From assembly GCF_001468395.1 (NCBI RefSeq), contig NZ_LNSG01000003.1, positions 248,001-312,000 of the forward strand: a DNA stretch of 64,000 bases, read 5' to 3'. The notes beneath the pieces are model-generated. The model made no database searches. It had not been told where the DNA came from and saw only the letters and a program-made list of their open reading frames with translations. The position numbers and the translations under genes are program-made. The first letter of the stretch is position 1. The number at the start of each line of letters is the position of its first letter. Below, piece by piece: positions 41,924 to 50,809 of the stretch. Source of the stretch: Sphingopyxis sp. H073. Its GTDB lineage: Bacteria > Pseudomonadota > Alphaproteobacteria > Sphingomonadales > Sphingomonadaceae.

Positions 41924-44124
41924 GCCGCGGTCACTCCCATCTGCTTCGTATAGAGCTGCGCATAGCGTCCACCGGCACGGAGCAATTGCTCGTGGCTGCC
42001 CTGCTCGGTGACCTCGCCCGCCTCGACGGTGATGATCCGGTTGCACTGGCGGACGGCCGACAGACGGTGCGCGATGATAATCACGGTGCGGCCGTTGGCG
42101 ATACTCGCGAGATTGTGCTGGATGATTTCCTCGCTCTCGGCATCGAGCGCCGAGGTCGCTTCGTCGAAGATCAGGATGCGCGGATCGTTCACGAGTGCAC
42201 GCGCGATCGCGATGCGCTGGCGCTGACCGCCGGACAGGTTCGCGCCGCGCTCCTCGATCACCGTGTCATAGCCGTGATTCATCTGGAGGATGAATTCGTG
42301 TGCGCCCGCAAGTTGCGCCGCTGCCATCACGCTTTCCATGGGCCGCGTCGGATCGCCCAGCGCGATATTCTCGCGCACCGTCCGGTTGAAGAGGATATTC
42401 TCCTGCAGCACGACGCCGATCTGGCGCCGGAGCCAAGGCGGATCGACAAGTGCCAGGTCGACGCCGTCGACGAGCACGCGCCCCTGTTCGGGAATATAAA
42501 GGCGCTGCACCAGCTTGCTCAGCGTCGACTTGCCCGATCCCGACGGCCCGACGATGCCGAGCATTTCGCCGGCCTTGAGTTCGAGCGTAATCCCGCGCAA
42601 GGTTTCGGGCATGTCAGGGCGATAGCGGAAACGCACCTTGTCGAAGCTGACGTCGCCGCGGATCGGCGGCAGGCTGGCGCGACCCGGGTTATATTCGGGC
42701 TCGGCGGGCGTGTTGAGGACGTCGGCGAGGCGGTCCACAGAGATGCGGACCTGCTGAAAGTCCTGCCAGAGCTGCGAGAGACGCAGGATCGGCGCGGCAA
42801 CGCGGCCCGAGAGCATGTTGAAAGCGACGAGCGCGCCGACCGACAGATCGCCCGCGATCACCGCCTTCGCGCCGAAATAAAGGATGGCGACGGTCGTCAG
42901 CTTCGAGACGACCTGGATCAGGTGGCTGCCGGTGTTGGCAAGCTTGGCGACATCGAACCCGGTGTTCGTATAGCCCGAGAAGAGCTTTTCCCAGCGGTCG
43001 CGCATCTGCGGTTCGACCGCCATGGCTTTGAGCGTTCCGATCCCGGTCACGGTCTCGACCAGGAAGGACTGGTTCTCCGCGCCGCGGCGGAATTTCTCCT
43101 CGAGCAGGACGCGCAACGTCGGCGAAATGGCCATCGAGATCGCGACATAGCAGGGGATCGAGAGGAGGACGATCAGCGTCAGGAAAGGCGAATAGAGGAG
43201 CATCACCGCGAAAAAGACGATCGTGAAGAAGAGATCGATGACGACCGTCACCGCGTTCGAGGTCAGAAACTGGCGAATATTCTCGAGCTCACGAATGCGC
43301 GCGACGCTGTCACCGACCCGCCGCGCCTCGAAATAGCCGAGCGGCAGGTTCAGCAAATGGCGGAACATTTTCGACGACAGCTCGCTGTCGACGCGGTTCG
43401 TCGTGTGCGAGAAGAGCCAGTTGCGAAGCGCCGACATCACCGTCTCGAACAACAGGATGACCGCGAGCCCGAAGGCGAGCACGTCAAGCGTCGTCATCGA
43501 CTGGTGGACGAGCACCTTATCGATCACCAGCTGGAAGAAGATCGGCGACACCAGCCCCATCAGCTGGAGAAAGAAAGAGCCGATGAGTACGTCGCGCAGC
43601 GGCTTGCGGTATTTGACGAGCGCGGGGATGAACCAGGCAATGTCGAAGGGTCGCTTGTCCCCCGCCATCGCCTCGCGTGAAGTCAGGAGCAGCAGCTTGC
43701 CGGTGAAGCGCTCGGCCGCCTCCTCCGCAGTCCATATTTCGGGTCGCTCGGCATCGCCGCGCTGCACGAGATAGCGGGGCTTCAGGCTCGCATCCTCGAT
43801 CTTGAGGACAATTACATTGCCCGCGGAGCGGCTTTCGGCGAGCGCGGGGAGCGGAAGCTTGACCAGTTCGTCGGGCCGCGCGGTGCGAATCCTGGCGATC
43901 AGCCCGAGCCGTTTTGAAATGCGCGCGAAATCCTCGACCGTCCAGGGATCGTCGCCGCGCCCGCGATCGTGGATTATTTGCGCCGGATCGGCCGCCGTGC
44001 CGAGAAACTTCGCGAGCAGGATGAAACAGGTCAGCGAGGGATCGAGCGGATTTTTCTGCTCCGGTCGGCTGGGGTCTGCGGCAGACGTCCGTCCAGCCAC
44101 ATTCTCTCCGTCCATTTCCGACAT
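41920..44124 (-). CDS. Type I secretion ABC transporter (HlyB family)
   Basis: 734 residues. It has an N-terminal C39-like domain in which the catalytic Cys is not present (LDPSLTC aligns with DYGLYA of HlyB), so it is a docking domain for RTX substrates, not a protease. The membrane part is very HlyB-like (FDIAWFIPALVKYRKPL, SPIFFQLVIDKVLVHQSMTTL). The ATPase has Walker A GPSGSGKSTLSKLVQR, signature LSGGQRQRIAIARAL and Walker B ILIFDEATSALD. It exports the giant RTX protein in one step. First gene of the cluster; about 210 bp of non-coding sequence separate it from the integrase. Confidence 0.95.
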   Translation of the reverse strand: MSEMDGENVAGRTSAADPSRPEQKNPLDPSLTCFILLAKFLGTAADPAQIIHDRGRGDDPWTVEDFARISKRLGLIARIRTARPDELVKLPLPALAESRSAGNVIVLKIEDASLKPRYLVQRGDAERPEIWTAEEAAERFTGKLLLLTSREAMAGDKRPFDIAWFIPALVKYRKPLRDVLIGSFFLQLMGLVSPIFFQLVIDKVLVHQSMTTLDVLAFGLAVILLFETVMSALRNWLFSHTTNRVDSELSSKMFRHLLNLPLGYFEARRVGDSVARIRELENIRQFLTSNAVTVVIDLFFTIVFFAVMLLYSPFLTLIVLLSIPCYVAISMAISPTLRVLLEEKFRRGAENQSFLVETVTGIGTLKAMAVEPQMRDRWEKLFSGYTNTGFDVAKLANTGSHLIQVVSKLTTVAILYFGAKAVIAGDLSVGALVAFNMLSGRVAAPILRLSQLWQDFQQVRISVDRLADVLNTPAEPEYNPGRASLPPIRGDVSFDKVRFRYRPDMPETLRGITLELKAGEMLGIVGPSGSGKSTLSKLVQRLYIPEQGRVLVDGVDLALVDPPWLRRQIGVVLQENILFNRTVRENIALGDPTRPMESVMAAAQLAGAHEFILQMNHGYDTVIEERGANLSGGQRQRIAIARALVNDPRILIFDEATSALDAESEEIIQHNLASIANGRTVIIIAHRLSAVRQCNRIITVEAGEVTEQGSHEQLLRAGGRYAQLYTKQMGVTAA

Positions 44125-44337
44125 GTGTTACCCCATTAGACTGAACACTGCCCCAGCGAACCCGAATCGCACTCCGCGGTCAAATCCAAGTCGGCAGTTT
44201 TCGGCCTCTACCATTCTTTATTTCGTAGAGAACTAGGCATCTCAAATTGCTATTTAATCTGGATACGATTCAGAGACGGTCACGACCTTCCCGCCGTTCT
44301 AGGTTACCAAATCAGGCTTGGCCCGTGCCCTACATTG

Positions 44338-45507
44338 CTAACTCCGATCAAATGGCAGTTTCGAATTTCCCGCCATCACGAATGCGCCCCAATCTGTCAT
44401 CAATTGCAACCGGAGCGCCTTGAGATCACTCCTGAGATATGCCTTTTCAACCGCAGTGCCGACGCTGTGAGCTAGAGCCATCTCGGGAACCATCGCGGGA
44501 ACGTGAGGCAGTTTCTCCGCTGCCCAGTCGCGAAAGCTCGAGCGAAAGCCGTGGACCGTTTCGGACCGTCCGGCGAGCTTCATCATCCTAGACAGACTCA
44601 TGTCAGTGAGCATCAACCCGTTGCGCGAGGGGAAAATCAGGCCGTCATCGCCGAAGCGATCCCGCGCGAGTTTCAGAACGGCAGCCGCGTGATCGCTAAG
44701 CATGACCACATGAGGCTCTCCGGACTTCATGATCGAGGCTGGTCGTCGCCATTCTCGTGCCCGCAAATCAACCTGGGTCCAATCGGCTTTCCTGACCTCT
44801 CCGCTTCTAGCAGCCGTCAGGATAGTGAACATCAGTGCGAGACGGGCAGGCGACGCTTCTTTCACTCTTTCCGAGGCGAAGAATTTTGGCACCTCCGGAA
44901 AAGGCAGCGCGGAATATCCCTTAGATTTGGGTTGCCTGGCCAGCCCGCGACTTAGATCGGCAATTTCTGGCACCGATTTGGAGCGCCATCCATTTGACTT
45001 GGCAAATGCGAGAACTTGCAGAATGCGGTGCCGGACCTTGCGGGCGATCTGCGGCTTCGTCGTCCATATAGGAGCCAGCGCGCCGAGAATATGTGACGTC
45101 TCGATATCGCCTACCCGTTTTCCTCCTAAAGACGGAACCGCGTGCAGATCCAGGGAGGCCTTGAATTGGAGGGCAGTCTTCTCTGTCCACCCCTTGCCAA
45201 GTTCGGCATAAGCAAGTGCAACAGCCTCTTGGAAAGTAACAATGCGAATCTTCCCCCGGTCACGCTCGGCGATCGCGTCATCGCCTAGCCGAGCAACTCT
45301 CCTAAGCCGAGCAGCTGCATCGCGCGCCTCGGCCAATGTCACATAGTCCACCGAGCCCAATCCGATGTCTTGCCGTCGACCCTGATGCTGCACGCGCAAA
45401 ATCCACGATCGCGACCCGCTAGGCTTTACGCGGAGATAAAGGCCTTTGCCGTCGCCATAAGTGCCGGGACGGGCATTCTTCACTTTCAGGCAGGTCAAAT
45501 TCGTCAT
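44338..45507 (-). CDS. Tyrosine integrase (P4-like, DUF4102 N-terminal domain)
   Basis: 389 residues. The N-terminal arm-binding DUF4102 domain has DGKGLYLRVKPSGSRSWILR and LGSVDYVTLAEARDAA. The catalytic domain has Arg in LTAARSGEVRKADW, His/Arg in VHGFRSSFRDWAAE, the late His in ALAHSVG and the nucleophile Tyr in EKAYLRSD. All residues are present, so it should be active. It integrates or excises a mobile island by recombining att sites. The chromosome-like metabolic genes begin just to its right, so the att site is probably at 45508-45691. Confidence 0.93.
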   Translation of the reverse strand: MTNLTCLKVKNARPGTYGDGKGLYLRVKPSGSRSWILRVQHQGRRQDIGLGSVDYVTLAEARDAAARLRRVARLGDDAIAERDRGKIRIVTFQEAVALAYAELGKGWTEKTALQFKASLDLHAVPSLGGKRVGDIETSHILGALAPIWTTKPQIARKVRHRILQVLAFAKSNGWRSKSVPEIADLSRGLARQPKSKGYSALPFPEVPKFFASERVKEASPARLALMFTILTAARSGEVRKADWTQVDLRAREWRRPASIMKSGEPHVVMLSDHAAAVLKLARDRFGDDGLIFPSRNGLMLTDMSLSRMMKLAGRSETVHGFRSSFRDWAAEKLPHVPAMVPEMALAHSVGTAVEKAYLRSDLKALRLQLMTDWGAFVMAGNSKLPFDRS

Positions 45508-45691
45508 GTGGAGCCATCATTTCTGTCCCCACATTCATACCCACATCACGTTTGCGCTGCAGAGAAATGCAAAGGAATTTCTTGAGATGATTATATCACA
45601 ATTTCAATGAGAAAGATACCCATCTGGGCATCCCATGAGATAGCCTGAAAACAGGAAAAAATGGCTACCCGGGGAGCCAACTTCTCTGAAA
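45508..45691. other. Probable island border with imperfect hairpins
   Basis: Between the integrase start and a truncated gene. It holds the imperfect inverted repeats GATACCCATCTGGGCATC (45615-45632) and TGGCTACCCGGGGAGCCA (45662-45679), in an AT-richer setting. These may be integrase or terminator sites. I could not find a matching direct repeat at the left of the window, so the other border is not fixed. Confidence 0.4.
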
Positions 45692-45886
45692 TTATCTCGC
45701 CTCGTCATCGGTCAGAGGTCGTCCATAGTGTGGCTCCCACAAAGCCTTCGCCTCATCGACAAAGGCGGCCGAGAAACTTGATGGACGGACATCCGGAAGC
45801 GTGTCTGCGGCGCGAAGCCGCTTGACGCCCTCTCGCTTTCTGCTGGCTGAATAGTCGTGCAATTTCACTGATCCCGTCAGCGTCAT
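45692..45886 (-). pseudogene. Small protein gene, probably truncated at its 3' end
   Basis: 64 codons from ATG 45886: SVKLHDYSASRKREGVKRLR, then LPDVRPSSFSAAFVDEAKAL and YGRPLTDDEAR, stop. The last block looks like the start of a longer conserved part seen on mobile elements (LTDEDAREI...), and the frame ends at the point where the integrase region begins. Integration may have replaced the 3' end. It could also be a complete small protein. Family unknown. Confidence 0.45.
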
Positions 45887-46047
45887 GATATTCCGATCCG
45901 GTGAACGCGAGCCGCCGCTTCGCCTGCGTCCGGAGCATGCTCCGCCGTCACCTGGAGCAAGAACCCGCGTCGCCGTTCGGCGAAAGATTTGACCGCTTCG
46001 ATCATAGCCATCTATGGTCTCCACAACCGTCGGCCGGAGACCCGAGC

Positions 46048-46374
46048 ATGAGCAACATCGCGGATTTTCGATCCCAGCTGATCGAGCTCTCGGCGCGCGC
46101 TGCCAGAAGGCCGGAGGATTTCGGCGAAGGCGTGCGCCTGCTTTTCTCGTGCGGAAGCCGCAATCTGCCATCGGCGCTCGCCCAGGCCGAAGCCTGCGGC
46201 ATGGAAGCTCGGGGCGTTGGCCGGCGCCATATCCTCGTCGAAGTCCAGAACCGCGCGCCGACGGCTGAATGGCTTGCCGGCGAAGGGGCAGCGATAGCGG
46301 GATATTTCGAGAGCATCGGGGGCGTCAATCCGCAGATCGGCATCGACCGGGGTCCGGTCGACATCGACGACTAG
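46048..46374 (+). CDS. Hypothetical protein
   Basis: 108 residues from ATG 46048 with GGAG about 9 bases upstream. A possible promoter, TTGACC (45989) and CTATGG (46012), has 17-bp spacing. The sequence is soluble and mostly helical (ADFRSQLIELSARAARRPED, ALAQAEACGMEARGVGR), with a tail GIDRGPVDIDD. I do not recognise the family. Its start is divergent from the truncated gene, and it converges on the crotonase gene. Confidence 0.5.
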   Translation: MSNIADFRSQLIELSARAARRPEDFGEGVRLLFSCGSRNLPSALAQAEACGMEARGVGRRHILVEVQNRAPTAEWLAGEGAAIAGYFESIGGVNPQIGIDRGPVDIDD

Positions 46375-46468
46375 GCACGCGAACCAGCTTCGGGTGAAAG
46401 CCCGCAGGCCCGCATTCCTGTCGGCACCATGCCCGGCAACCCGGATGGGCTGACCCCGGCGCTTTCCC

Positions 46469-47230
46469 TTACTGCCCCGTCCAGTTCGGCTTGCGCTTCT
46501 CGGCGAAGGCCGCAGCGCCTTCGCGCGCATCGGGCGACTGAAACACCTCCGGCAGAAGCGCGTCCTGCCTTTCCCATCGCTCACCCTGCGGCCAGCCGCG
46601 CGACTCGCTGATGATCTGCTTCGACACGCGTACCGCAGCCGGCCCGTTGTCCGTGATTTCGCGGGCGAGTGCCATAGCCCCGTCGATCGCCGGCCCTTCG
46701 CTGATCCGGTTGATTAGCCCCAGCGCCATGGCCCGCTCGACATCGACAAAATTGCCCGTAAGCGCCAACTCCATGGCGACACGATAGGGAATCTGGTCGG
46801 GCAGACGCATCAAACCGCCTGCGCCCGCTGCGAGGCCCCGCTTGGCTTCGGGTATCCCGAACTTCGCCCCGGCACTGGCAACGACGAGATCGCAAGCGAT
46901 CATCAGTTCGAGCCCGCCGGCAAGTGCATAACCATCGACTGCGGCAATGAGAGGTTTAACGGGCGGCTTCAAGACCAGTCCGCCGAAACCGCGTCCTTTG
47001 ACCACCGGGCTCTCCCCCCGCAGGAAGCCCTTGAGATCCATGCCCGAACAGAAAGTGCCGCCGGCGCCGGTCAGTATGGCCACGCGCAACGCAGGTTCGG
47101 CGTCGAGACGGTCGAGCGCCTCCGCAATGCCTTCGGCCACCGCCTTGTTCATTGCGTTCCGTGCCTCGGGCCGGTTCATCGTGATGACAAGAATCCCGTC
47201 TTCAACGCGCGTCGCAAGCTCTTCGCTCAT
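46469..47230 (-). CDS. Enoyl-CoA hydratase (crotonase family)
   Basis: About 253 residues from ATG 47230 with GGAGG upstream. Oxyanion-hole segments are ILTGAGGTFCSGMDLKGF and DGYALAGGLELMIACD. Both catalytic glutamates of true hydratases are there: Glu in GGLE and Glu in IPEAKRGLAAGAGG. It adds water to a trans-2-enoyl-CoA. The C-terminal AEKRKPNWTGQ is typical. It probably shares a transcript with the CoA ligase 66 bp upstream, giving activation then hydration of an acid. Confidence 0.93.
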   Translation of the reverse strand: MSEELATRVEDGILVITMNRPEARNAMNKAVAEGIAEALDRLDAEPALRVAILTGAGGTFCSGMDLKGFLRGESPVVKGRGFGGLVLKPPVKPLIAAVDGYALAGGLELMIACDLVVASAGAKFGIPEAKRGLAAGAGGLMRLPDQIPYRVAMELALTGNFVDVERAMALGLINRISEGPAIDGAMALAREITDNGPAAVRVSKQIISESRGWPQGERWERQDALLPEVFQSPDAREGAAAFAEKRKPNWTGQ

Positions 47231-47296
47231 AAATGTTCCTCCTTGATAACCGGGCAAGCTGTCCGCCCGGGCGACCTTCGCGCCGATGTCCCCGAT

Positions 47297-48847
47297 TCAA
47301 CCGGTGCGCTCGTGCGCCCAGTATCGATCACGGATCAGCCTCTTGTATAATTTCCCGGTATCGAGCCGCGGCAGCGCGGGATCGAAATCGACCGAGCGCG
47401 GACATTTGACCGGACTGAGGTTCGAGCGGCAGAAGTCGATCAGTTCCTGCGCGAATTCGGGCGTCGCATCAGCGGGGTCGAATGGCTGCACCACCGCCTT
47501 CACCTCTTCGCCGAAATCGGAATTGGGAACACCGATCACCGCGGCATCGGCGACGCGCGGATGCGTGATGAGCAGATTTTCGGTTTCCTGCGGATAGATA
47601 TTCACGCCGCCCGAAATGATCATGAAGCTCTTCCGGTCGGTCAGGAAGAGGTAACCATCGGCATCGACATGACCGATATCACCCAGCGTACTCCATTCCG
47701 GATGCGCGGGATGACGCGCATCGCGCGTCTTTTCGGGATCGTTCAGATACTGGAAATCCCAGCCGCCTTCAAAATAGACGAGGCCATCGACGCCCGGGGC
47801 CACCTCCTCGCCCGCTTCATTGCAGATATGAAGCGTTCCCCAGTCGGCGCGTCCGACCGATCCCGGGCGTTCGAGCCATTCCTCAGGCGTGATGAAGGTC
47901 GATCCATTGCCCTCCGATCCACCGTAATATTCGTAGATGATCGGCCCGAGCCATTCGATCATCTGCCGCTTGATTCCGATGGGACAAGGCGCCGCGGCGT
48001 GGACGATCTTGCCGAGTGACGAGAGGTCGTAGTGCAACCGGACAGCCTCGGGCAGCGCGAGCAGGCGGACGAACATCGTCGGAACCATCTGCATGAAGGT
48101 CACCCGGTAGCGCTCGATCAGGCGGAGCGTCTCTTCGGCGTCGAATTTGTCCATGACCACGAGCGTTGCGCCGAGGCGGTGCGCGACCATGCCATAAGCG
48201 AGCGGCGCGGTGTGGTAGAGCGGAGCCGGCGACAGGATTACACTGCCCTCCCCGACACCATAACGTCCCGATATGCGCTCGGCGAGCATGTGGGGCTCGT
48301 CGGCAGGACCGCCTGTCAGCGGCAGGCGTATTCCCTTCGGGCGCCCCGTAGTGCCCGACGAATAGACCATGTGAAAGCCGGCCGATTCATCCGCAATGCG
48401 ATCCGCCGGTTGGGCAGCAAGAGCCTTCTGCCAGGACAGGAGCCCATCAAGTCCGCTACCGAGATCGAAAATGTCGGCCACCCCGGGGACCAGCACGGCG
48501 CGATCGCGAACGAGGGTGGCTGCTGCCGGGATATCGGCGTGGGTTACGAGCAGCCGTGCCTGGCTGTCGTTCGCGATATAGGCGGCTTCCTCGGCGGTCA
48601 GCTGGCTCGATATCGGGCAGATATAGAGGCCCGCACGCTGGGCTGCCCAGTAGATCTGGAAATATTCGAGACAATTTTTCAGCCAGATAGCGATCGTGTC
48701 GCCTGCGGCAATACCGCGTGAGCGGAAGAGCTGCGCACCGCGGTTGGCGATGGTTTCCAGTTCGCAATAGCTGACCGAGACACCGCTCGCAGCCATGACG
48801 ATTGCCGGCCGATCGGGGGCTGTCTGCGCAAATTGCCTCGGATGCAT
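47297..48847 (-). CDS. Acyl-CoA synthetase (AMP-binding, fatty-acid/CoA ligase)
   Basis: About 516 residues from ATG 48847 with a G-rich site upstream. AMP-forming motifs: VYSSGTTGRPKGIRL (P-loop), IYEYYGGSEGNGS, the hinge/Asp segment STLGDIGHVDADGYLFLTDRK, and the Lys region RLDTGKLYKRLIRDRYW. It makes an acyl-CoA from an acid, ATP and CoA. The substrate is unknown; such enzymes here often act on steroid side-chain, terpenoid or alicyclic acids. Confidence 0.92.
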   Translation of the reverse strand: MHPRQFAQTAPDRPAIVMAASGVSVSYCELETIANRGAQLFRSRGIAAGDTIAIWLKNCLEYFQIYWAAQRAGLYICPISSQLTAEEAAYIANDSQARLLVTHADIPAAATLVRDRAVLVPGVADIFDLGSGLDGLLSWQKALAAQPADRIADESAGFHMVYSSGTTGRPKGIRLPLTGGPADEPHMLAERISGRYGVGEGSVILSPAPLYHTAPLAYGMVAHRLGATLVVMDKFDAEETLRLIERYRVTFMQMVPTMFVRLLALPEAVRLHYDLSSLGKIVHAAAPCPIGIKRQMIEWLGPIIYEYYGGSEGNGSTFITPEEWLERPGSVGRADWGTLHICNEAGEEVAPGVDGLVYFEGGWDFQYLNDPEKTRDARHPAHPEWSTLGDIGHVDADGYLFLTDRKSFMIISGGVNIYPQETENLLITHPRVADAAVIGVPNSDFGEEVKAVVQPFDPADATPEFAQELIDFCRSNLSPVKCPRSVDFDPALPRLDTGKLYKRLIRDRYWAHERTG

Positions 48848-48980
48848 CCCCGTCCCCCTCTCCGTGCACACGCTTTTTGAGTTATATAACTACGTTTACT
48901 TTCTTTGTCGATTGACTTATTGATGTCGGGAAAGCGACAGGTGGCCGGATCCGAACGGCGACGGGAAAGGATGGAAGAGG
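48848..48980. promoter_or_regulatory. Divergent promoter region
   Basis: 133 bp between divergent operons. It has the palindrome GTTATATAAC at 48881-48890 and TTGACT further right (GATTGACTTATTGATG). AT-rich in a GC-rich setting, as for promoters. No regulator gene is adjacent. Confidence 0.5.
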
Positions 48981-49289
48981 ATGGATTTGAGACCGGGATC
49001 GCGATGGAAGAGCGCGGTGTGCGACGCGCAACTGGTAGTGGTCCGCCCGCCGAGCAGTGCCGGTGAACTGCAGTGCGGCGGGGTCGCGGTCGTCCCTATC
49101 GACGATATGAGGGCACCGACCGGCGCGATCGACCCGCGGTTCGCGGACGGCGTCGCGATCGGAAAACGCTATGTCGATGAAGCAAGCGGACTCGAAGTGC
49201 TCGGTGCCAAGGCCGGTGCGGGCTCGCTCGCCTTCAACGGGGTCGCGATGGCGATCAAGGGTGCTAAGCCGCTGCCGGCCTCGGACTGA
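48981..49289 (+). CDS. Small conserved protein of acyl-CoA catabolic clusters
   Basis: 102 residues from ATG 48981 with GAAGAGG upstream. The sequence is compact: LRPGSRWKSAVCDAQLVVVR, LQCGGVAVVPIDD, FADGVAIGKRYVDEASGLEVL and LPASD. The CDAQ and LQCGG cysteines look like a possible metal or iron-sulfur pair. I have seen this type next to CoA ligases in sphingomonads and actinobacteria; its job is unknown. The ligase start is 5 bp downstream, so the pair is tightly linked. Confidence 0.75.
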   Translation: MDLRPGSRWKSAVCDAQLVVVRPPSSAGELQCGGVAVVPIDDMRAPTGAIDPRFADGVAIGKRYVDEASGLEVLGAKAGAGSLAFNGVAMAIKGAKPLPASD

Positions 49290-49294
49290 TATCG

Positions 49295-50800
49295 ATGCGG
49301 ACGCCGCTGCTCCTCGATATTGCCGCCGATGCCTGTCCCGATCGCCCTGCGCTCGGCGGCGGCGAGGAAGGTGATGATTTCGCTTCCTATCGCGCTCGTG
49401 CCAGCTGCGTCGCAGCATGGCTCGCAGCGCAAGGAAAGGCGAACACCGCCTTTCTGGGGATGAACGGCACAGCGCTGCCCGTGCTGGTCTTCGCCTGCGG
49501 TATGGCCGGGACGCCTTTTATTCCGCTCAATTACCGCCTCGCGGACGACGACCTCAACAAGCTCGTCGCCCGAAGCGCGCCGTCGACCCTGATCGTCGAC
49601 GACGACATGCTGCCACGCATCGCGCCAACCGACGGCGTCACGCTCATCGCCCGGAGCGATTTCGAGGCCGAGTTCATGGCGGGGGCGCCCCCCGAAAAAA
49701 TCGACCTGCCGGAAGCCGAGAACGAAATTGCCGTCCTGCTGTTTACCAGCGGCACGACGGGCGACCCGAAGGCCGCGGTGCTGCGTCACGCCAATCTGAC
49801 ATCCTATGTCATGTCGACGGTCGAGTTTCTGGGCGCGGGCGAAGAGGAAGCGGCGCTGATTAGCGTCCCCTCCTATCATATCGCGGGGATCTCGGCGATA
49901 TTGACCGCGGCCTATGGCGGGCGGCGGATCGTCTATCTGCCCGCGTTCACTGCGGAAGATTGGGTCGCGACCTGCGCCGCGGAAGCCATCACCCATGCGA
50001 TGGTCGTGCCGACAATGCTCGACCGTATCCTCGACGTCATGGAACGGACCGGCGAGACGCTGCCCGCGCTGCGCGCACTTTCCTATGGCGGCGGCAAGAT
50101 GCCCGAACCGGTCATCGCGCGCGCGCTGGCGAAGTTGCCGCATGTGGCCTTCGTCAATGCTTATGGCCTTACCGAAACCAGTTCGACGATCGCGCTGCTC
50201 GGCGCCGAGGATCATCGCGCCGCCTTCGCCTCGGACGAGCCGGCCGTTCGCCGCCGGATCGCGTCGGTCGGCCAGCCGCTTCCGAGCATCGAGCTCGAGA
50301 TCCGGCGCGAGGACGGCAGCCCGTGCGCGCCCGGCGAGCAGGGCGAGATCCATGTCCGCGGCGAGCAGGTGTCGGGCGAGTATTTGCACAAAAAGGCGAT
50401 CGCCGACGACGGCTGGTTCGCGACCAACGACGCCGGCTGGCTCGACGAGGGCGGCTACCTGTTCGTCGAGGGACGGCTCGACGATGTCATCGTGCGCGGC
50501 GGCGAGAATATCTCGCCGGGCGAAATCGAGGATGTGCTGCGCAGCTTCGACGATATCGCCGATTGCGCCGTACTCGGTATTCCCTGCGTCCGATGGGGCG
50601 AAAAGGTGGTGGCGGTTATCGTCTCAAAGTCGGGTCAACCCGATACGGTGGCGATGGCGGCGGCGATACGCGCGAAACTACGCTCGACCAAGACGCCCGA
50701 GCAATGGTTCGTGCGCGACGCCCTGCCCTATAACGAGACCGGCAAGCTGCTGCGCCGGGTCCTCAAGGCCGAACTGGCGGAAGAGGTCTGCGCCGGATAG
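49295..50800 (+). CDS. Acyl-CoA synthetase (AMP-binding)
   Basis: 501 residues. Motifs: VLLFTSGTTGDPKAAVLRH, FVNAYGLTETSSTIALLG, GWFATNDAGWLDEGGYLFVEG, VRGGENISPGEIEDVL and NETGKLLRRVLK. It is a second, distinct AMP-forming CoA ligase of the window. Starts 5 bp after the small-protein gene and heads a five-gene run ending with an amidohydrolase. Confidence 0.93.
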   Translation: MRTPLLLDIAADACPDRPALGGGEEGDDFASYRARASCVAAWLAAQGKANTAFLGMNGTALPVLVFACGMAGTPFIPLNYRLADDDLNKLVARSAPSTLIVDDDMLPRIAPTDGVTLIARSDFEAEFMAGAPPEKIDLPEAENEIAVLLFTSGTTGDPKAAVLRHANLTSYVMSTVEFLGAGEEEAALISVPSYHIAGISAILTAAYGGRRIVYLPAFTAEDWVATCAAEAITHAMVVPTMLDRILDVMERTGETLPALRALSYGGGKMPEPVIARALAKLPHVAFVNAYGLTETSSTIALLGAEDHRAAFASDEPAVRRRIASVGQPLPSIELEIRREDGSPCAPGEQGEIHVRGEQVSGEYLHKKAIADDGWFATNDAGWLDEGGYLFVEGRLDDVIVRGGENISPGEIEDVLRSFDDIADCAVLGIPCVRWGEKVVAVIVSKSGQPDTVAMAAAIRAKLRSTKTPEQWFVRDALPYNETGKLLRRVLKAELAEEVCAG

Positions 50801-50809
50801 GAAGGCGCG

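Noticed and set aside
45508..45691. tRNA gene as integration target
   Set aside because: I see no cloverleaf or T-loop sequence near the integrase, and no tRNA elsewhere in the window.
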